Both the position numbers and the translations under genes were made by a program. Below, one piece after another: positions 26,591-36,369 of a DNA stretch of 64,000 bases. This stretch comes from Buttiauxella gaviniae ATCC 51604 (lineage in GTDB: Bacteria; Pseudomonadota; Gammaproteobacteria; Enterobacterales; Enterobacteriaceae). The stretch covers positions 49,037 through 113,036 of the forward strand of contig NZ_LXEP01000006.1 in assembly GCF_001654835.1 (NCBI RefSeq), written 5' to 3'. The notes beneath the pieces were generated by a model that saw only the letters and a program-made list of their open reading frames with translations, ran no database searches and was not told the origin of the DNA. Numbering within the stretch: the first letter of the stretch is position 1; each line of letters begins with the position of its first letter.

Positions 26591-27355
26591 ATGGAAACCC
26601 GGCGCGACGAACGCATCAACCGCCTCATTCAGGCGCTTAAACGCAGCGACAAAATTCATCTTAAAGAGGCTTCGGCGCTACTCGGTGTCTCTGAAATGAC
26701 CATTCGCCGCGACCTCAACAGTGAATCCGGTCCCGTGGTGTTATTGGGCGGCTATGTGGTGCTCGAGCCACGTAGTGTCACCGCCAACCATTATTTGTTA
26801 AGCGATCAGAAAACCCGCCGTATTGACGAAAAGCGCCATGCTGCGCGCCTTGCAGCAGCAATGGTTCGCCCAGATCAAACTGTATTTTTTGACTGCGGTA
26901 CCACCACGCCATACATCATTGAAGCGCTGGACGATGAGCTGCAATTTACCGGGGTGTGTTACTCGTTAAACACCTTCCTGGCGCTACAAGATAAGCCAGG
27001 CTGCCGGGTGATTTTGAGCGGGGGTGAGTTTCATTCCAGCAATGCGATTTTCAAGCCTATTAACTTCCAGGAGTGCCTGAACAATTTTTGCCCGGATATC
27101 GCCTTCTTCTCGGCGGCAGGCATTCACACCCGTCACGGGGCAACCTGTTTTAATCTCGATGAGCTGCCAGTAAAAAATTGGGCATTAGCGATGGCGCAAC
27201 AGCGTGTGCTGGTCGTGGACAGCAGTAAATTTGGCAAAGTGCGCTCAGCCTGTATGGGACCACTTGCTGCTTTTGATTTGATTATCAGTAACGAAGAGCC
27301 TGACGCGGCGTTTGTTGAATTTGCCGCGTCGGAGAATATTCATCTCGAGTGGTAA
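26591..27355 (+). CDS. deoR: DeoR, deoxyribonucleoside operon repressor
   Basis: This 254-residue repressor has an N-terminal DeoR helix-turn-helix (residues ~6-57, HLKEASALLGVSEMTIRRDLN) and a C-terminal effector domain with FDCGTTTP. In E. coli it represses deoCABD and nupG and responds to deoxyribose-5-phosphate. I start at the ATG at 26591 (METRRDERI, as E. coli METRREERI). It keeps the E. coli neighbours ybjG and dacC. Its terminator region is occupied by an ERIC element. A cytidine deaminase gene (cdd) of the same nucleoside pathway lies 25 kb away. Confidence 0.95.
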   Translation: METRRDERINRLIQALKRSDKIHLKEASALLGVSEMTIRRDLNSESGPVVLLGGYVVLEPRSVTANHYLLSDQKTRRIDEKRHAARLAAAMVRPDQTVFFDCGTTTPYIIEALDDELQFTGVCYSLNTFLALQDKPGCRVILSGGEFHSSNAIFKPINFQECLNNFCPDIAFFSAAGIHTRHGATCFNLDELPVKNWALAMAQQRVLVVDSSKFGKVRSACMGPLAAFDLIISNEEPDAAFVEFAASENIHLEW

Positions 27356-27364
27356 TAAATAAGC

Positions 27365-27491
27365 TATACCCAAAATAGTTTGAGATTGCAGGTAGGCGGC
27401 AAGGACGTGAATCCCCAGGAGCTTACATAAGTAAGTGACTGGGGTGAATGGCCGTAGCCAACACCCCTGCAACTCAAAATATGAAGGGTAT
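27365..27491 (+). repeat. ERIC element between deoR and dacC
   Basis: This full-length 127-base enterobacterial repetitive intergenic consensus is bounded by ATACCC and GGGTAT. It contains the diagnostic ATCCCCAGGAGCTTACATAA and AAGTAAGTGACTGGGGTGAA stretches. Its right edge touches the dacC stop codon: the last base of the stop falls inside the repeat. Confidence 0.95.
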
Positions 27492-28696
27492 TAGAACCAA
27501 GAACCAAACCAAGAATGAAACTTCATCAACACAAAATCCCACATCCGACTAAAGAAACCACCCTCTTCGACTGCTTCCATCACCATCAGAGGGCGCTGCT
27601 CAATTGATTTACCATTAAGCTGGAAATCGATGGTGCCAACCACCTGGCCTTTCTTGAGCGGCGCGGTAAGCTGCGGTTCGGTCAGCGAGAAACTCGCTTT
27701 CAGGTTCTTCAACTGGCCACGTGGAATAGTGACAGAGCCACCTTCCCCGGCCCCCAAATTCACTTCGCTTTTATCCCCAAACCACACGCGTTGAGTCACA
27801 AAAGTGGCATCCGGTTTAATCGGTGTAACGGTTTCAAAGAAGCGGAAACCCCACGTCAGCAACTTTTCACTTTCATTGAAACGAACTCGATCGGTTTTGG
27901 TGCCTAACACCACGGAAATCAAACGCATATCGCCAGACGTTGCCGATGCGACCAGGTTATAGCCTGCGCCTTCGGTGGTGCCGGTTTTCATCCCGTCAAC
28001 GTTAAGATTGGAGCTCCACAGCAAGCGGTTACGGTTCGGCTGCTTGATGTTGTTGAAGGTGAACTCTTTCTCTTTATGGATGGCGTACTCTTCTGGCACG
28101 TCATGAATCAAAGCCCTGCCCAGCAGCGCCATATCACGTGCGGTACTGAATTGCCCAGGTGCATCGAGGCCGTGAACGGTCTTAAAGGTAGTGTTAGTCA
28201 GATTCAGTTTTTGCGCATAGTTGTTCATCAAACTGACGAAAGAATCCTGACTACCTGCCACATAATCGGCAATCGCAATGCTGGCGTCGTTACCTGACTG
28301 AATAATCACGCCTTTGTTCAGGTCTTCAACCGAGACTTTATCGCCCGGTTTTAAGAACATCAGCGACGAACCGCGCAGCGCCGGGTTGCCGGTGGCCCAG
28401 GCATCTTTGCCAATTGTGACCATATCGGTAAGCTTGATCTTATCAGCCTTGATAGCCTGCCCAACCACATAACTGGTCATCAATTTGGTCAGACTCGCCG
28501 GATCAAGTTGTGAATCCGCATTCCCTTCGGCCAACACTTTACCGCTGGCATAATCCATTAAGATCCAGGCCTTAGCATCAACTTGCGGTGCATCAGCAGT
28601 CTGTTGTTCCGCACTAACCGCAGGCGCGGCCACCAACAGCAGGGTCGTACCCGCCAGTAATGCTCGAAGCGAAGCAGGGATTTGCAAAGTTTTCAT
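27491..28696 (-). CDS. dacC: DacC, penicillin-binding protein 6 (D-alanyl-D-alanine carboxypeptidase)
   Basis: This 401-residue periplasmic enzyme trims the terminal D-Ala from peptidoglycan pentapeptides. It has a Sec signal (cleavage near VSA, residue 29) and the three penicillin-binding motifs SLTK (DPASLTKLM), SGN (QSGNDAS) and KTG (DGMKTGT). A C-terminal amphipathic anchor helix follows ([18 protein letters not shown]). Compared with E. coli DacC it lacks the final Ser, exactly where the ERIC element begins. It is monocistronic, with gstB divergent upstream. Confidence 0.96.
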   Translation of the reverse strand: MKTLQIPASLRALLAGTTLLLVAAPAVSAEQQTADAPQVDAKAWILMDYASGKVLAEGNADSQLDPASLTKLMTSYVVGQAIKADKIKLTDMVTIGKDAWATGNPALRGSSLMFLKPGDKVSVEDLNKGVIIQSGNDASIAIADYVAGSQDSFVSLMNNYAQKLNLTNTTFKTVHGLDAPGQFSTARDMALLGRALIHDVPEEYAIHKEKEFTFNNIKQPNRNRLLWSSNLNVDGMKTGTTEGAGYNLVASATSGDMRLISVVLGTKTDRVRFNESEKLLTWGFRFFETVTPIKPDATFVTQRVWFGDKSEVNLGAGEGGSVTIPRGQLKNLKASFSLTEPQLTAPLKKGQVVGTIDFQLNGKSIEQRPLMVMEAVEEGGFFSRMWDFVLMKFHSWFGSWF

Positions 28697-28945
28697 AACA
28701 CCACCCAGTATCCATTCTATAAAAGTGACGACGCGCGCCGTGACTTAATGTTTCAAGTTGCCAGTAAGCTATCGCGGGAAACATCTTAATGAAACATAAC
28801 GTTGGTAAAGTTTTTTAAGTTTATTCGATAACTGCGCGACTTGCCGCCACGTTGATGAGTTTTTTACCTGACGTTTAACTCACGTGCTGTTTTCTTCACC
28901 AGCGCACGGCATACTGAGGAGGAAACCAACGAATGAGGAAACAAA

Positions 28946-29572
28946 ATGATCACTGTTTGGGGCCGAGACAATTCGACTAATGTGAAGAAAGTGCTGTGGT
29001 GCCTGGAAGAGTTAGGCGTGGAGTATCACTCAATTCCTGCTGGCGGGAAATTTGGTAAAACGCATGATGCTGAATATCTGGCGATGAATCCTAATGCGTT
29101 GGTGCCCTGCATTCATGATGATGCAACCAATCTGACGTTGTGGGAATCCAATACCATCGTGCGTTATTTGGCTGCGCAATATGGTAAAGAGTCATTGTGG
29201 GTTGCTGAACCCGCAGCCCGAGCACACGGTGAAAAGTGGATGGACTGGGCAGGAACCGCCCTCGCAGGCCCACATCGCGGCGTGTTTTTCAGCCTGGTAC
29301 GAACAGCGCCTGAATTACGCGATGAAAAATTGGTAGTCAATAGCATCGCGCAGTGCAACACGCTGTTTGCCATGGTTGATGCCGAACTGGCGAAGCAGCC
29401 GTGGTTAGGTGGTGATGAGTTCGGTACCGGCGATATTGCGCTTGGCCCGAGCATTTACAACCTTCTTAATCTCGACATCCAATGGAATGACTTTCCCAAT
29501 CTGCAACGTTGGTATCAGCAATTGACCCAGCGCCCGGCATTCAAGAAAGTCGTGATGATTCCGCTAAGTTAA
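28946..29572 (+). CDS. gstB: GstB, glutathione S-transferase
   Basis: This 208-residue cytoplasmic enzyme is homologous to E. coli GstB (YliJ), which conjugates glutathione to compounds such as bromoacetate. The N-terminal thioredoxin-like domain spans 1-80 ([25 protein letters not shown], with ESNTIVRYL for glutathione binding). The helical domain follows to [31 protein letters not shown] lies ahead of the ATG. It converges on yliI with only 4 bases between stops, so the transcripts must overlap. Confidence 0.92.
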   Translation: MITVWGRDNSTNVKKVLWCLEELGVEYHSIPAGGKFGKTHDAEYLAMNPNALVPCIHDDATNLTLWESNTIVRYLAAQYGKESLWVAEPAARAHGEKWMDWAGTALAGPHRGVFFSLVRTAPELRDEKLVVNSIAQCNTLFAMVDAELAKQPWLGGDEFGTGDIALGPSIYNLLNLDIQWNDFPNLQRWYQQLTQRPAFKKVVMIPLS

Positions 29573-29576
29573 TACC

Positions 29577-30695
29577 TTAGGCTGATGGGCTAATTTTTAG
29601 TAATTGCCCGTCAGATTCGTCGGTCAGGACATAAAGATAGCCGTCCGGGCCGACGCGCACATCACGAATACGCGCCCCGTGGTCGTCCAGCAACCGCTTC
29701 TGATCCGTGACCTTATCGCCCGCAAGCGTCAGCTCAATCAAGTTTTTCTCTTTTAGCGCCCCAACAAATAGCTTCCCTTTCCACTGCGGGAATTTGTCGC
29801 CGTTGTAAAACGCCATGCCGCTCACCGCCGGGGAAACTTTCCAGTAATAAACAGGCTGTTCAGTGCCTGCTACGATTTCACCTTTCGCTTCAGGAATCGG
29901 CAAACCACTGTAATTAATGCCCCAGGTTGCCAGTGGCCAACCGTAGTTTTTACCGGGCTGAGATACGTTGATTTCGTCGCCCCCACGTGGACCATGCTCA
30001 TTAAGCCACAGCTCGCCATTGGCGGGGTTAAACGCCAGCCCTTGTGGGTTACGGTGCCCGTAAGACCAAATTTCGCTACGAGCGCCCTGCTTACCTGCAA
30101 ATGGATTGTCCTGCGGCACCTCTCCGTCTTGTGTCAGGCGCACCACTTTGCCTTGCAGCTTATCCAGATCCTGTGCGGTAGAGCGCTGGTTATTTTCACC
30201 GAGCGCGATAAACAGATAGCCTTTGCCATCAAATGCCATGCGCCCGCCAAAATGGTTGCCGGTTGAGAGTTTTGGCGCCTGGCGGAAGACCACTTTGAAA
30301 TTCTCCAACCGCTGCATATTGCTACTCAACGTGCCATAACCCACGGCAGTACCCGCCTTGTCTTCACTGTTGCCTTCGGCAAAACTCAGCCAGATGCGGC
30401 GACTTTTTTCAAAGTCCGGGGCCAGAACCACATCCAGTAACCCGCCCTGTCCATGCGCCCAGACTTTCGGCACACCAACAATCGGGTCACTCATCCCTTC
30501 ACCCGGCTGCCAACGGCGCAATTGCCCATCACGCAGCGTGATAAGCATCCCTTTGTTTTCAGGCAAAAAAGCTAAAGACCATGGGTGGTCGAGCTTGCTT
30601 TGTAACACCTCAACTTTGATATCTGCAGCCCAGCTGAAGCTTGCTGAAAATAATAATGTTGCGGCGATGAATGAGCGTAATGGCGACCGTGGCAT
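29577..30695 (-). CDS. yliI: YliI, PQQ-dependent soluble aldose dehydrogenase
   Basis: This 372-residue periplasmic six-bladed beta-propeller is the counterpart of E. coli YliI/Asd, which oxidises aldose sugars with PQQ supplied from outside. The start at 30695 is set by AAGGAGAA and gives a Sec signal MPRSPLRSFIAATLLFSASFSWA. Typical motifs are HPWSLAFLP, NHFGGRMAFDGKGYLFIALGE and GLAFNPANGELWLNEHGPRGGDEIN. No PQQ biosynthesis gene is in the window. It follows bssR with about 100 bases between. Confidence 0.93.
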   Translation of the reverse strand: MPRSPLRSFIAATLLFSASFSWAADIKVEVLQSKLDHPWSLAFLPENKGMLITLRDGQLRRWQPGEGMSDPIVGVPKVWAHGQGGLLDVVLAPDFEKSRRIWLSFAEGNSEDKAGTAVGYGTLSSNMQRLENFKVVFRQAPKLSTGNHFGGRMAFDGKGYLFIALGENNQRSTAQDLDKLQGKVVRLTQDGEVPQDNPFAGKQGARSEIWSYGHRNPQGLAFNPANGELWLNEHGPRGGDEINVSQPGKNYGWPLATWGINYSGLPIPEAKGEIVAGTEQPVYYWKVSPAVSGMAFYNGDKFPQWKGKLFVGALKEKNLIELTLAGDKVTDQKRLLDDHGARIRDVRVGPDGYLYVLTDESDGQLLKISPSA

Positions 30696-30773
30696 AACCT
30701 TCTCCTTATCGGTATACCCGATAAGGTTAGTCTTCCAGGATTGGTAGGATGGCAATTTTACAAAAACTTAAAT

Positions 30774-30792
30774 TGGGGGAGTCTCCTCCCCC
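30774..30792 (-). terminator. Terminator downstream of bssR
   Basis: GGGGGAG (30775-30781) pairs with CTCCCCC (30786-30792) around TCTC. Read on the minus strand the stem is followed by AATTTAAGTTTTT, a fair intrinsic terminator six bases past the bssR stop. Confidence 0.7.
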
Positions 30793-30797
30793 ATATA

Positions 30798-31181
30798 TCA
30801 CGACTCTACGGCCAGTTGGTGACCCATAATATCTTTCAGGCTGTTGGAAAGTTCGGACAGGCTGCTTTCCAGTCTTTCGGCATCGATGGCGATATATTGT
30901 GGGCAATCGTGACGCCCGGTCATCAGGCAAACTCCGGCAGAACACACCGCACTCATTCCCTGGTTAATACTTTCCATTTCTTGCGCTGCAAGGTGGAATT
31001 TGAGGCGTAAAGCCTTCTCACGATACTCAGTAGACAAATCAAACAGGTTATCGCGCAGATGCTCAGTTTCCATCACAGACATATAGCCTTTAGCTTTTCT
31101 CAAAGAGAGATAAGCAGCGATGTCTATTTTGGCGATAATCATCTTTTTCAAGAGATCTCGTTTGAGTGGCTCCCCATTCAT
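30798..31181 (-). CDS. bssR: BssR, biofilm regulator
   Basis: This 127-residue all-alpha protein is homologous to E. coli BssR (YliH), which affects biofilm formation through indole and autoinducer signalling. It keeps the conserved core LRKAKGYMSVMETEHLRDNLF and CLMTGRHDCPQ, with Cys residues conserved. It is moderately diverged elsewhere. The start at 31181 follows GGAGGGTAAATGC. It contains no DNA-binding motif that I can see; its mechanism is unknown. Confidence 0.9.
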   Translation of the reverse strand: MNGEPLKRDLLKKMIIAKIDIAAYLSLRKAKGYMSVMETEHLRDNLFDLSTEYREKALRLKFHLAAQEMESINQGMSAVCSAGVCLMTGRHDCPQYIAIDAERLESSLSELSNSLKDIMGHQLAVES

Positions 31182-31323
31182 GCATTTACCCTCCATGTGG
31201 TTTGAATTGATAACACACACTTATAGTATGGATAAATTTTAAGCTGACCTGTCTTTTTTGCCGTGTTTTTTGATCCCTGGCAACAACCTTTACAATGGCT
31301 AACAATTGCAGTTAAACAAGGGA

Positions 31324-32532
31324 TTACGCAGCGGCATTGACGCTACAAGTCGCAGCCTGACGCTGCTCCTCAAGCATTTGTCGTAACACACTGTGCCCAA
31401 GGTTATTTTGCCAGGTGAAGCTGTTTTGCAGCACCACAACGGCAAAATGATTCACGCGATCAATACCTATATAGCTTGAGTAACCGCCAATATATCCCAC
31501 CTGATAAGTGATGGATTGCTCGCCATAGGTATCCGTCACCCATGCAATATTGGCGGCTTCTTTATCCCGTGGATAATAGACCTGCATCGTATCGTGAATC
31601 GCTTTATCCACCGTTGCATCGCCAGTGCTGGCAAGGTGTGCTGCGGCAAAAGTCAGTAAATCGGCAGTGTCGGTATACAAACCACCCGCGCCAAGCATAT
31701 TGCCGGTGAATTGCCAGTCAGGCACCACTTGCCCGCGAGGGATAAATTTCGGCTGGCTTCCCGCATGGCCAATAGCTCGTAGCGGATAGCTTTTCAGTTT
31801 TTGCGGGGTAAAACTGCTGTTATGCATCCCGAGAGGATCAAAGATCAGCGATTGCACCAGTTGATCAGCCCGCAGGCCGGTCTGGTAGCGCAGAACGTAA
31901 TCGAGCACCGCATAACCCAGGTTTGAGTAACGCGGTTCGGCATTGCCCGGTTTGCTGAAGTCAGCCAGGTCTGCGACAACATCGTCACTATCAAGATGAG
32001 AATAGAAATTCTCACCGTTGCCAAGATAACGAATAAAGGCTGTCAACATTGGCAAATCCATGTTTTGCCGTGGCAAACCAGAGGTATGCGTCACCAGTTG
32101 CAGCAGCGTGATTTTTTTCGCATCACGGCTTAATGACAGCGATGGCGGCAGCAAATTTTCGAGCGTATCTGACCAGTGCAAGCGCCCCTGCGCCACTAAA
32201 ACCCCGGTCGCCTCAGCAGTCATGCCTTTACTCAACGACCCCACGGCAAACAAGGTATGTTCATTGACCGGCTTATTGTGCTCGGCATCGGTGACACCAA
32301 AATGCCAATAATGGCGCTGATTGCGGGCGTCAATCACCCCCACCACCATGCCGGGTGATTGCTCCTCAACCATGGCAGGCAACCACTGGTTGATATCACG
32401 AGTTGCGGGCTCCCCGCACGCTCGCTGGGCTTTTTGCGGCACTTCAGCCTCAGGAGCAACATTCGACAGCGTTCCACATCCCGCCAGCATAAAACCGAGC
32501 AGCAGCGTACTCAGGCGACGGGGCGAATTCAT
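31324..32532 (-). CDS. Serine hydrolase lipoprotein (class C beta-lactamase/esterase fold)
   Basis: This protein of about 402 residues has a lipobox (LLLGFMLAGC) and should be an envelope lipoprotein. The Beta-lactamase family fold is shown by SxxK at about residues 99-102 (VGSLSKGMT) and YxN at 202-204 (RYSNLGY). A C-terminal GYIGGYSSYIGID strand stands where KTG or HxG is expected. Such proteins act as esterases, D-aminopeptidases or peptidoglycan-trimming enzymes; true AmpC activity is not implied. It starts 3 bases after the stop of the small lipoprotein gene and lacks its own strong ribosome site, so the two are translationally coupled. This pair is absent from the E. coli bssR-rimO interval. 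Confidence 0.8.
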   Translation of the reverse strand: MNSPRRLSTLLLGFMLAGCGTLSNVAPEAEVPQKAQRACGEPATRDINQWLPAMVEEQSPGMVVGVIDARNQRHYWHFGVTDAEHNKPVNEHTLFAVGSLSKGMTAEATGVLVAQGRLHWSDTLENLLPPSLSLSRDAKKITLLQLVTHTSGLPRQNMDLPMLTAFIRYLGNGENFYSHLDSDDVVADLADFSKPGNAEPRYSNLGYAVLDYVLRYQTGLRADQLVQSLIFDPLGMHNSSFTPQKLKSYPLRAIGHAGSQPKFIPRGQVVPDWQFTGNMLGAGGLYTDTADLLTFAAAHLASTGDATVDKAIHDTMQVYYPRDKEAANIAWVTDTYGEQSITYQVGYIGGYSSYIGIDRVNHFAVVVLQNSFTWQNNLGHSVLRQMLEEQRQAATCSVNAAA

Positions 32533-32535
32533 CAA

Positions 32536-32841
32536 TTAGTTTGCCGCCACACAAGGTTTAGCATCAAGGCCGACAAGCATGGTACGGTTTTCACCGACTT
32601 TTTTCAGGCCGAAGTTACTGCTGTGGTAGCGATAAAATGCCTGTCCGCCGCTCATACTTTGATAGGAGTAACGATCGCCGTTATACCAGGCGTAGTCGCC
32701 ATCGATAGCGAGTTTTTCACCGCCACAAACAAATTTTTGCGCCGTCGCAGACGGTGTGTTGAGAGGGGTTGGGATCACATTACAGGCCGAAAGCAATGCA
32801 ACCGCAGTCAGCATACCGGTAAGGGCTAAAATCTTGCGCAT
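32536..32841 (-). CDS. Small lipoprotein of unknown function, partner of the serine hydrolase
   Basis: This 101-residue protein has a clear lipobox (ALLSAC, lipidated Cys at residue 20). The mature part of about 80 residues has two more cysteines (FVCGGEK near 39 and KPCVAAN at the end), which could form one disulfide, and several aromatic-rich beta-strand-like segments (GDYAWYNGDRYSYQ). The size, lipobox and paired cysteines recall MliC-type lysozyme-inhibitor lipoproteins, but the match is too loose to name it. It is first in a two-gene operon and its stop almost touches the next start. Confidence 0.7.
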   Translation of the reverse strand: MRKILALTGMLTAVALLSACNVIPTPLNTPSATAQKFVCGGEKLAIDGDYAWYNGDRYSYQSMSGGQAFYRYHSSNFGLKKVGENRTMLVGLDAKPCVAAN

Positions 32842-33035
32842 TAAGTATTATCTCTATTAGTGGGGATGATGTTTAAGGCGAGCGGGAAGATAATAGAACC
32901 AGCGCCCCAGGTAAGCAAAAACTAAGGCACTTCAATGATTCTGAAATTTCATCTTGTGCGCTGGAAAAAACAACCAGTAGAGCCACACCCAAAACCCGTG
33001 TAGAATCGCCCGGTTTTTCTTTTATTGATTACTTT

Positions 33036-34364
33036 GTGAGCGTGACCTGTATGCAACAACCCCGTATTGGCTTTGTCTCCCTCGGCTGCCCAAAAAACCT
33101 CGTCGATTCTGAACGAATTCTGACTGAGCTGCGCACCGAAGGTTACGATGTAGTGCCTAGCTATGATGATGCCGATATGGTTATCGTTAACACCTGTGGC
33201 TTTATCGACAGTGCCGTACAAGAGTCGCTCGAAGCGATCGGTGAAGCGCTGAACGAAAATGGCAAAGTGATTGTGACCGGCTGTTTAGGGGCCAAAGAAG
33301 ATCAAATCCGCCAAGTGCACCCTAAAGTTCTGGAAATCACCGGCCCACATAGCTATGAGCAAGTTTTGCAGCACGTTCACCACTATGTGCCAAAACCAAA
33401 ACATAACCCGTTCTTGAGCCTGGTGCCGGAACAAGGCGTGAAGCTGACCCCGCGTCACTACGCTTACCTGAAAATTTCCGAAGGCTGTAACCACCGTTGC
33501 ACCTTCTGCATCATCCCTTCAATGCGTGGCGATCTGGACAGCCGTCCGATTGGCGATGTGTTGTCTGAAGCGAAACGTCTGGTTGATGCGGGCGTGAAAG
33601 AGCTGCTGGTGATTTCGCAAGATACCTCGGCCTACGGCGTGGATGTTAAACACCGCACCGGTTTCTACAACGGTGAGCCGGTGAAAACCAGCATGGTTAG
33701 CCTGTGTGAACAACTGGCAAAACTCGGCGTCTGGACGCGTCTGCACTACGTTTACCCATATCCACACGTTGACGATGTGATTCCATTAATGGCGGAAGGT
33801 AAAATCCTGCCGTATCTGGATATCCCTCTGCAGCACGCCAGCCCACGTATTCTGAAGTTGATGAAGCGCCCAGGCAGCGTTGATCGCCAGTTGCAGCGCA
33901 TTAAGCAATGGCGCGAGATCTGCCCGGATCTGACTCTGCGTTCTACCTTCATCGTTGGCTTCCCAGGCGAAACCGAAGAAGATTTCCAGATGCTGCTCGA
34001 CTTCCTGAAAGAAGCTCGTCTGGATCGCGTCGGTTGCTTCAAGTTCAGCCCGGTTGAAGGTGCTACCGCCAACGAACTGGCCGATCCTGTGCCAGAAGAA
34101 GTTAAAGAAGAGCGCTGGAACCGTTTCATGCAGCTCCAACAGCAGATCTCTGCTGAACGTCTGCAAGAAAAAGTGGGTCGCGAAATTCTGGTTATCGTTG
34201 ATGAAGTTGACGAAGAAGGCGCGATTGGCCGCAGTATGGCTGATGCTCCAGAAATCGACGGCGCGGTTTACCTCAATGGCGAAACCAAATTGAAACCTGG
34301 TGATGTGGTGCGCGTGAAGGTTGAAAACGCGGATGAATATGACCTGTGGGGTTCAGTGGTTTAA
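33036..34364 (+). CDS. rimO: RimO, ribosomal protein S12 methylthiotransferase
   Basis: This 442-residue radical-SAM enzyme methylthiolates Asp88 of ribosomal protein S12. An N-terminal UPF0004 domain carries cluster cysteines (SLGCPKN, VNTCGF, VTGCLG). The radical-SAM motif is CNHRCTFC, and the C-terminal TRAM domain lies near 380-442. The sequence is close to the E. coli protein (441 residues). The start is a GTG at 33036, chosen because it gives the E. coli-like length (MSVT...[13 protein letters not shown]); an ATG at 33051 is possible. E. coli has yliE and dgcI beyond this gene; here gsiD follows directly, convergent. Confidence 0.96.
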   Translation: MSVTCMQQPRIGFVSLGCPKNLVDSERILTELRTEGYDVVPSYDDADMVIVNTCGFIDSAVQESLEAIGEALNENGKVIVTGCLGAKEDQIRQVHPKVLEITGPHSYEQVLQHVHHYVPKPKHNPFLSLVPEQGVKLTPRHYAYLKISEGCNHRCTFCIIPSMRGDLDSRPIGDVLSEAKRLVDAGVKELLVISQDTSAYGVDVKHRTGFYNGEPVKTSMVSLCEQLAKLGVWTRLHYVYPYPHVDDVIPLMAEGKILPYLDIPLQHASPRILKLMKRPGSVDRQLQRIKQWREICPDLTLRSTFIVGFPGETEEDFQMLLDFLKEARLDRVGCFKFSPVEGATANELADPVPEEVKEERWNRFMQLQQQISAERLQEKVGREILVIVDEVDEEGAIGRSMADAPEIDGAVYLNGETKLKPGDVVRVKVENADEYDLWGSVV

Positions 34365-34372
34365 TTTCTGAA

Positions 34373-34404
34373 TGTCGGATGGCGCTACGCTTATCCGGCA
34401 TACG
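34373..34404. repeat. REP element downstream of rimO
   Basis: GTCGGATGGCGCTACGCTTA followed by TCCGGCATAC is a standard enteric REP palindrome, starting 9 bases after the rimO stop. A second unit of the same family lies at 40799-40829. Confidence 0.85.
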
Positions 34405-34416
34405 AAAAGACGTTGT

Positions 34417-34451
34417 AAGGTGGATTAGCGCAAGCGACATCCACCTTTTTT
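34417..34451. terminator. GGTGGAT-type REP acting as terminator between rimO and gsiD
   Basis: AAGGTGGAT (34417-34425) pairs with ATCCACCTT (34439-34447) and is followed by more T to 34451. It forms a good rho-independent terminator for rimO. It is the same repeat unit as at 12223 and 36322. Confidence 0.8.
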
Positions 34452-34460
34452 ATCCTCAGA

Positions 34461-35372
34461 CTACCCTTTGATCTTCGGATCCAATGCATCGCGCAGCCCA
34501 TCCCCCAGCAAATTAAACGCCAGCACCGTCAGGAAAATCGCCAGACTCGGGAAAAGAGCCACATGTGGTGCAATCACCATATCGGCTCGTGCTTCGTTCA
34601 ACATTGCCCCCCATTCCGGGGTTGGCGGCTGTGCACCTAAACCCAAAAACGACAAGCTCGCGGCCGAGATAATTGACGTGCCGATATGCATGGTGAAATA
34701 GACCACAATCGACGAAACCGTCCCCGGCAGAATATGGCGAAAGATGATGGTTGCGTCCGAGGCACCGATACTGCGCGCCGATTCGATAAAGGTTTGATGT
34801 TTTAGTACCAGCGTATTGCCACGTACCAGGCGAGCGAACGCCGGAATACTAAAAATGGCGACCGCGATAATCACATTCGACATGCCGCTACCCAATACCG
34901 CTACCACGGCAATCGCCAGCAAAATCCCCGGAAAAGCAAACAGCACATCGCAGATGCGCATAATCACCCTGTCCCACCAGCCTTCGTAATAACCAGCCAG
35001 CAACCCGAAGAACGTGCCAATCAACGCGCCGATTAATACCGAGAACACACCTGCGGCCAGCGATATTTGCGCGCCTACCAGCACGCGGCTGAAAATATCG
35101 CGCCCGAGTGAATCGACACCAAACCAGTGCAGCATCGACGGGCCGTCGTTAAGTCGGTCGTAATCAAAATAGTTTTCCGCATCGAATGGGGAAATCCATG
35201 GCGCAATCAGAGCAATAACAATCAAAAACAGTACGAACATCCCAGCAAACATCGCCACAGGTTGCTTACGCAAGCGGCGCAGAAATTCGTGCCAGGGCGT
35301 GCGCACTTGGTTTGGCCGAACTATCGGCATCGCGTTCAGTACCGCCTGGCGGCGCCAGTTAAAGAGTCGCAT
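34461..35372 (-). CDS. gsiD: GsiD, glutathione importer permease
   Basis: This 303-residue inner-membrane permease of the DppC/OppC type has about six helices and belongs to the glutathione ABC importer GsiABCD. A long cytoplasmic N-terminus (residues 1-35) precedes TM1. The EAA-like loop reads [21 protein letters not shown]. The sequence follows E. coli GsiD throughout. It begins 2 bases after the gsiC stop and is the last gene of the iaaA-gsiABCD operon. Confidence 0.95.
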   Translation of the reverse strand: MRLFNWRRQAVLNAMPIVRPNQVRTPWHEFLRRLRKQPVAMFAGMFVLFLIVIALIAPWISPFDAENYFDYDRLNDGPSMLHWFGVDSLGRDIFSRVLVGAQISLAAGVFSVLIGALIGTFFGLLAGYYEGWWDRVIMRICDVLFAFPGILLAIAVVAVLGSGMSNVIIAVAIFSIPAFARLVRGNTLVLKHQTFIESARSIGASDATIIFRHILPGTVSSIVVYFTMHIGTSIISAASLSFLGLGAQPPTPEWGAMLNEARADMVIAPHVALFPSLAIFLTVLAFNLLGDGLRDALDPKIKG

Positions 35373-35374
35373 CC

Positions 35375-36295
35375 TTACTTGTACCTGATAGCTGGGTTAA
35401 TGGCGGCGTACAGCAAATCCACCACTAAGTTGATAACAATAAATTCCAGCGAGAACAGCAACACTTCCGCCTGAATCACCGGGTAATCACGCATCTCAAC
35501 CGAATCCACCAGCAGGCGCCCAAGACCCGGCCAGTTAAACACCTTTTCGACCACAATTGAGCCACCAAGCAGGAAACCGAACTGCAGGCCCATCATGGTG
35601 ACAACCTGGATCATTGCGTTGCGCAGCCCGTGTTTGATAACCACCAGCGTTTCGCTCACACCTTTCGCGCGTGCGGTACGCATGTAATCTTCTTGCAGTA
35701 CATCCACGAACGAGGCTCGCGTAAAGCGCGCCATCACCGCCGCTACCGCCGCTCCAAGCGTCACCGAGGGCAAAATGTAGTGCTGCCAGCTGTCGGCTCC
35801 TACGGTCGGCAACCAGCCCAGTTCGACGGAGAAAACCTGCATCAGCAACATGCCAAGGGCGAATGCCGGGAAAGAGATCCCGGAAACGGCGATAGTCATG
35901 CTTAAACGGTCTGGCCAGCGGTTGCGCCAGACGGCAGCAATAATGCCGGTGAACAGGCCGAAAATCACTGCCCAAACCATGCTGGTGATGGTCAGCCAGA
36001 ATGTCGGCATAAAGCGGCTGGCGATCTCTTCAGAAACCGGGCGGCGCGAGACCATTGATGTGCCGAAATCGCCCTGCAGAATATTGCCGATGTAATGCAA
36101 AAACTGCTGCCATAGCGGCAAATCCAGTCCTAACTGTTTACGCACCATCTCAATAACGGTGGCGTCTGCTTCCGGCCCGGCAATCAAGCGAGCCGGGTCA
36201 CCAGGCAACATATGGACGAACAGAAACACCAGCACCGCGACAATCAACAGTGTAGGGATAAGGCCCAGCAGACGTTTGAGGAAGTAGTTAAACAA
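35375..36295 (-). CDS. gsiC: GsiC, glutathione importer permease (TTG start)
   Basis: This 306-residue permease of the DppB/OppB type is exactly the E. coli length and nearly collinear in sequence ([21 protein letters not shown], then [18 protein letters not shown]). The start codon appears to be TTG at 36295, with GGAG 5 bases upstream; no in-frame ATG gives the conserved N-terminus. A REP palindrome (36322-36348) separates it from gsiB, which may lower permease relative to binding-protein expression. Confidence 0.95.
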   Translation of the reverse strand: MFNYFLKRLLGLIPTLLIVAVLVFLFVHMLPGDPARLIAGPEADATVIEMVRKQLGLDLPLWQQFLHYIGNILQGDFGTSMVSRRPVSEEIASRFMPTFWLTITSMVWAVIFGLFTGIIAAVWRNRWPDRLSMTIAVSGISFPAFALGMLLMQVFSVELGWLPTVGADSWQHYILPSVTLGAAVAAVMARFTRASFVDVLQEDYMRTARAKGVSETLVVIKHGLRNAMIQVVTMMGLQFGFLLGGSIVVEKVFNWPGLGRLLVDSVEMRDYPVIQAEVLLFSLEFIVINLVVDLLYAAINPAIRYK

Positions 36296-36321
36296 TGGCG
36301 CTCCATCGAGTTAGGTATTGC

Positions 36322-36348
36322 GGTGGATGTCGCTTACGCTAATCCACC
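36322..36348. repeat. REP-like palindrome between gsiB and gsiC
   Basis: GGTGGAT (36322-36328) and ATCCACC (36342-36348) enclose GTCGCTTACGCTA. It is the third copy of this unit in the window. Here it lies inside a polycistronic mRNA, downstream of the binding-protein gene, a position where REPs are known to stabilise the upstream message. Confidence 0.8.
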
Positions 36349-36369
36349 TTACAACAGCACAGTCCGTTG

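Noticed and set aside
31324..32532. Possible chromosomal AmpC beta-lactamase
   Set aside because: It has SxxK and YxN, but also a lipobox, no KTG triad and no ampR neighbour; a serine hydrolase/esterase of the wider family is more likely.
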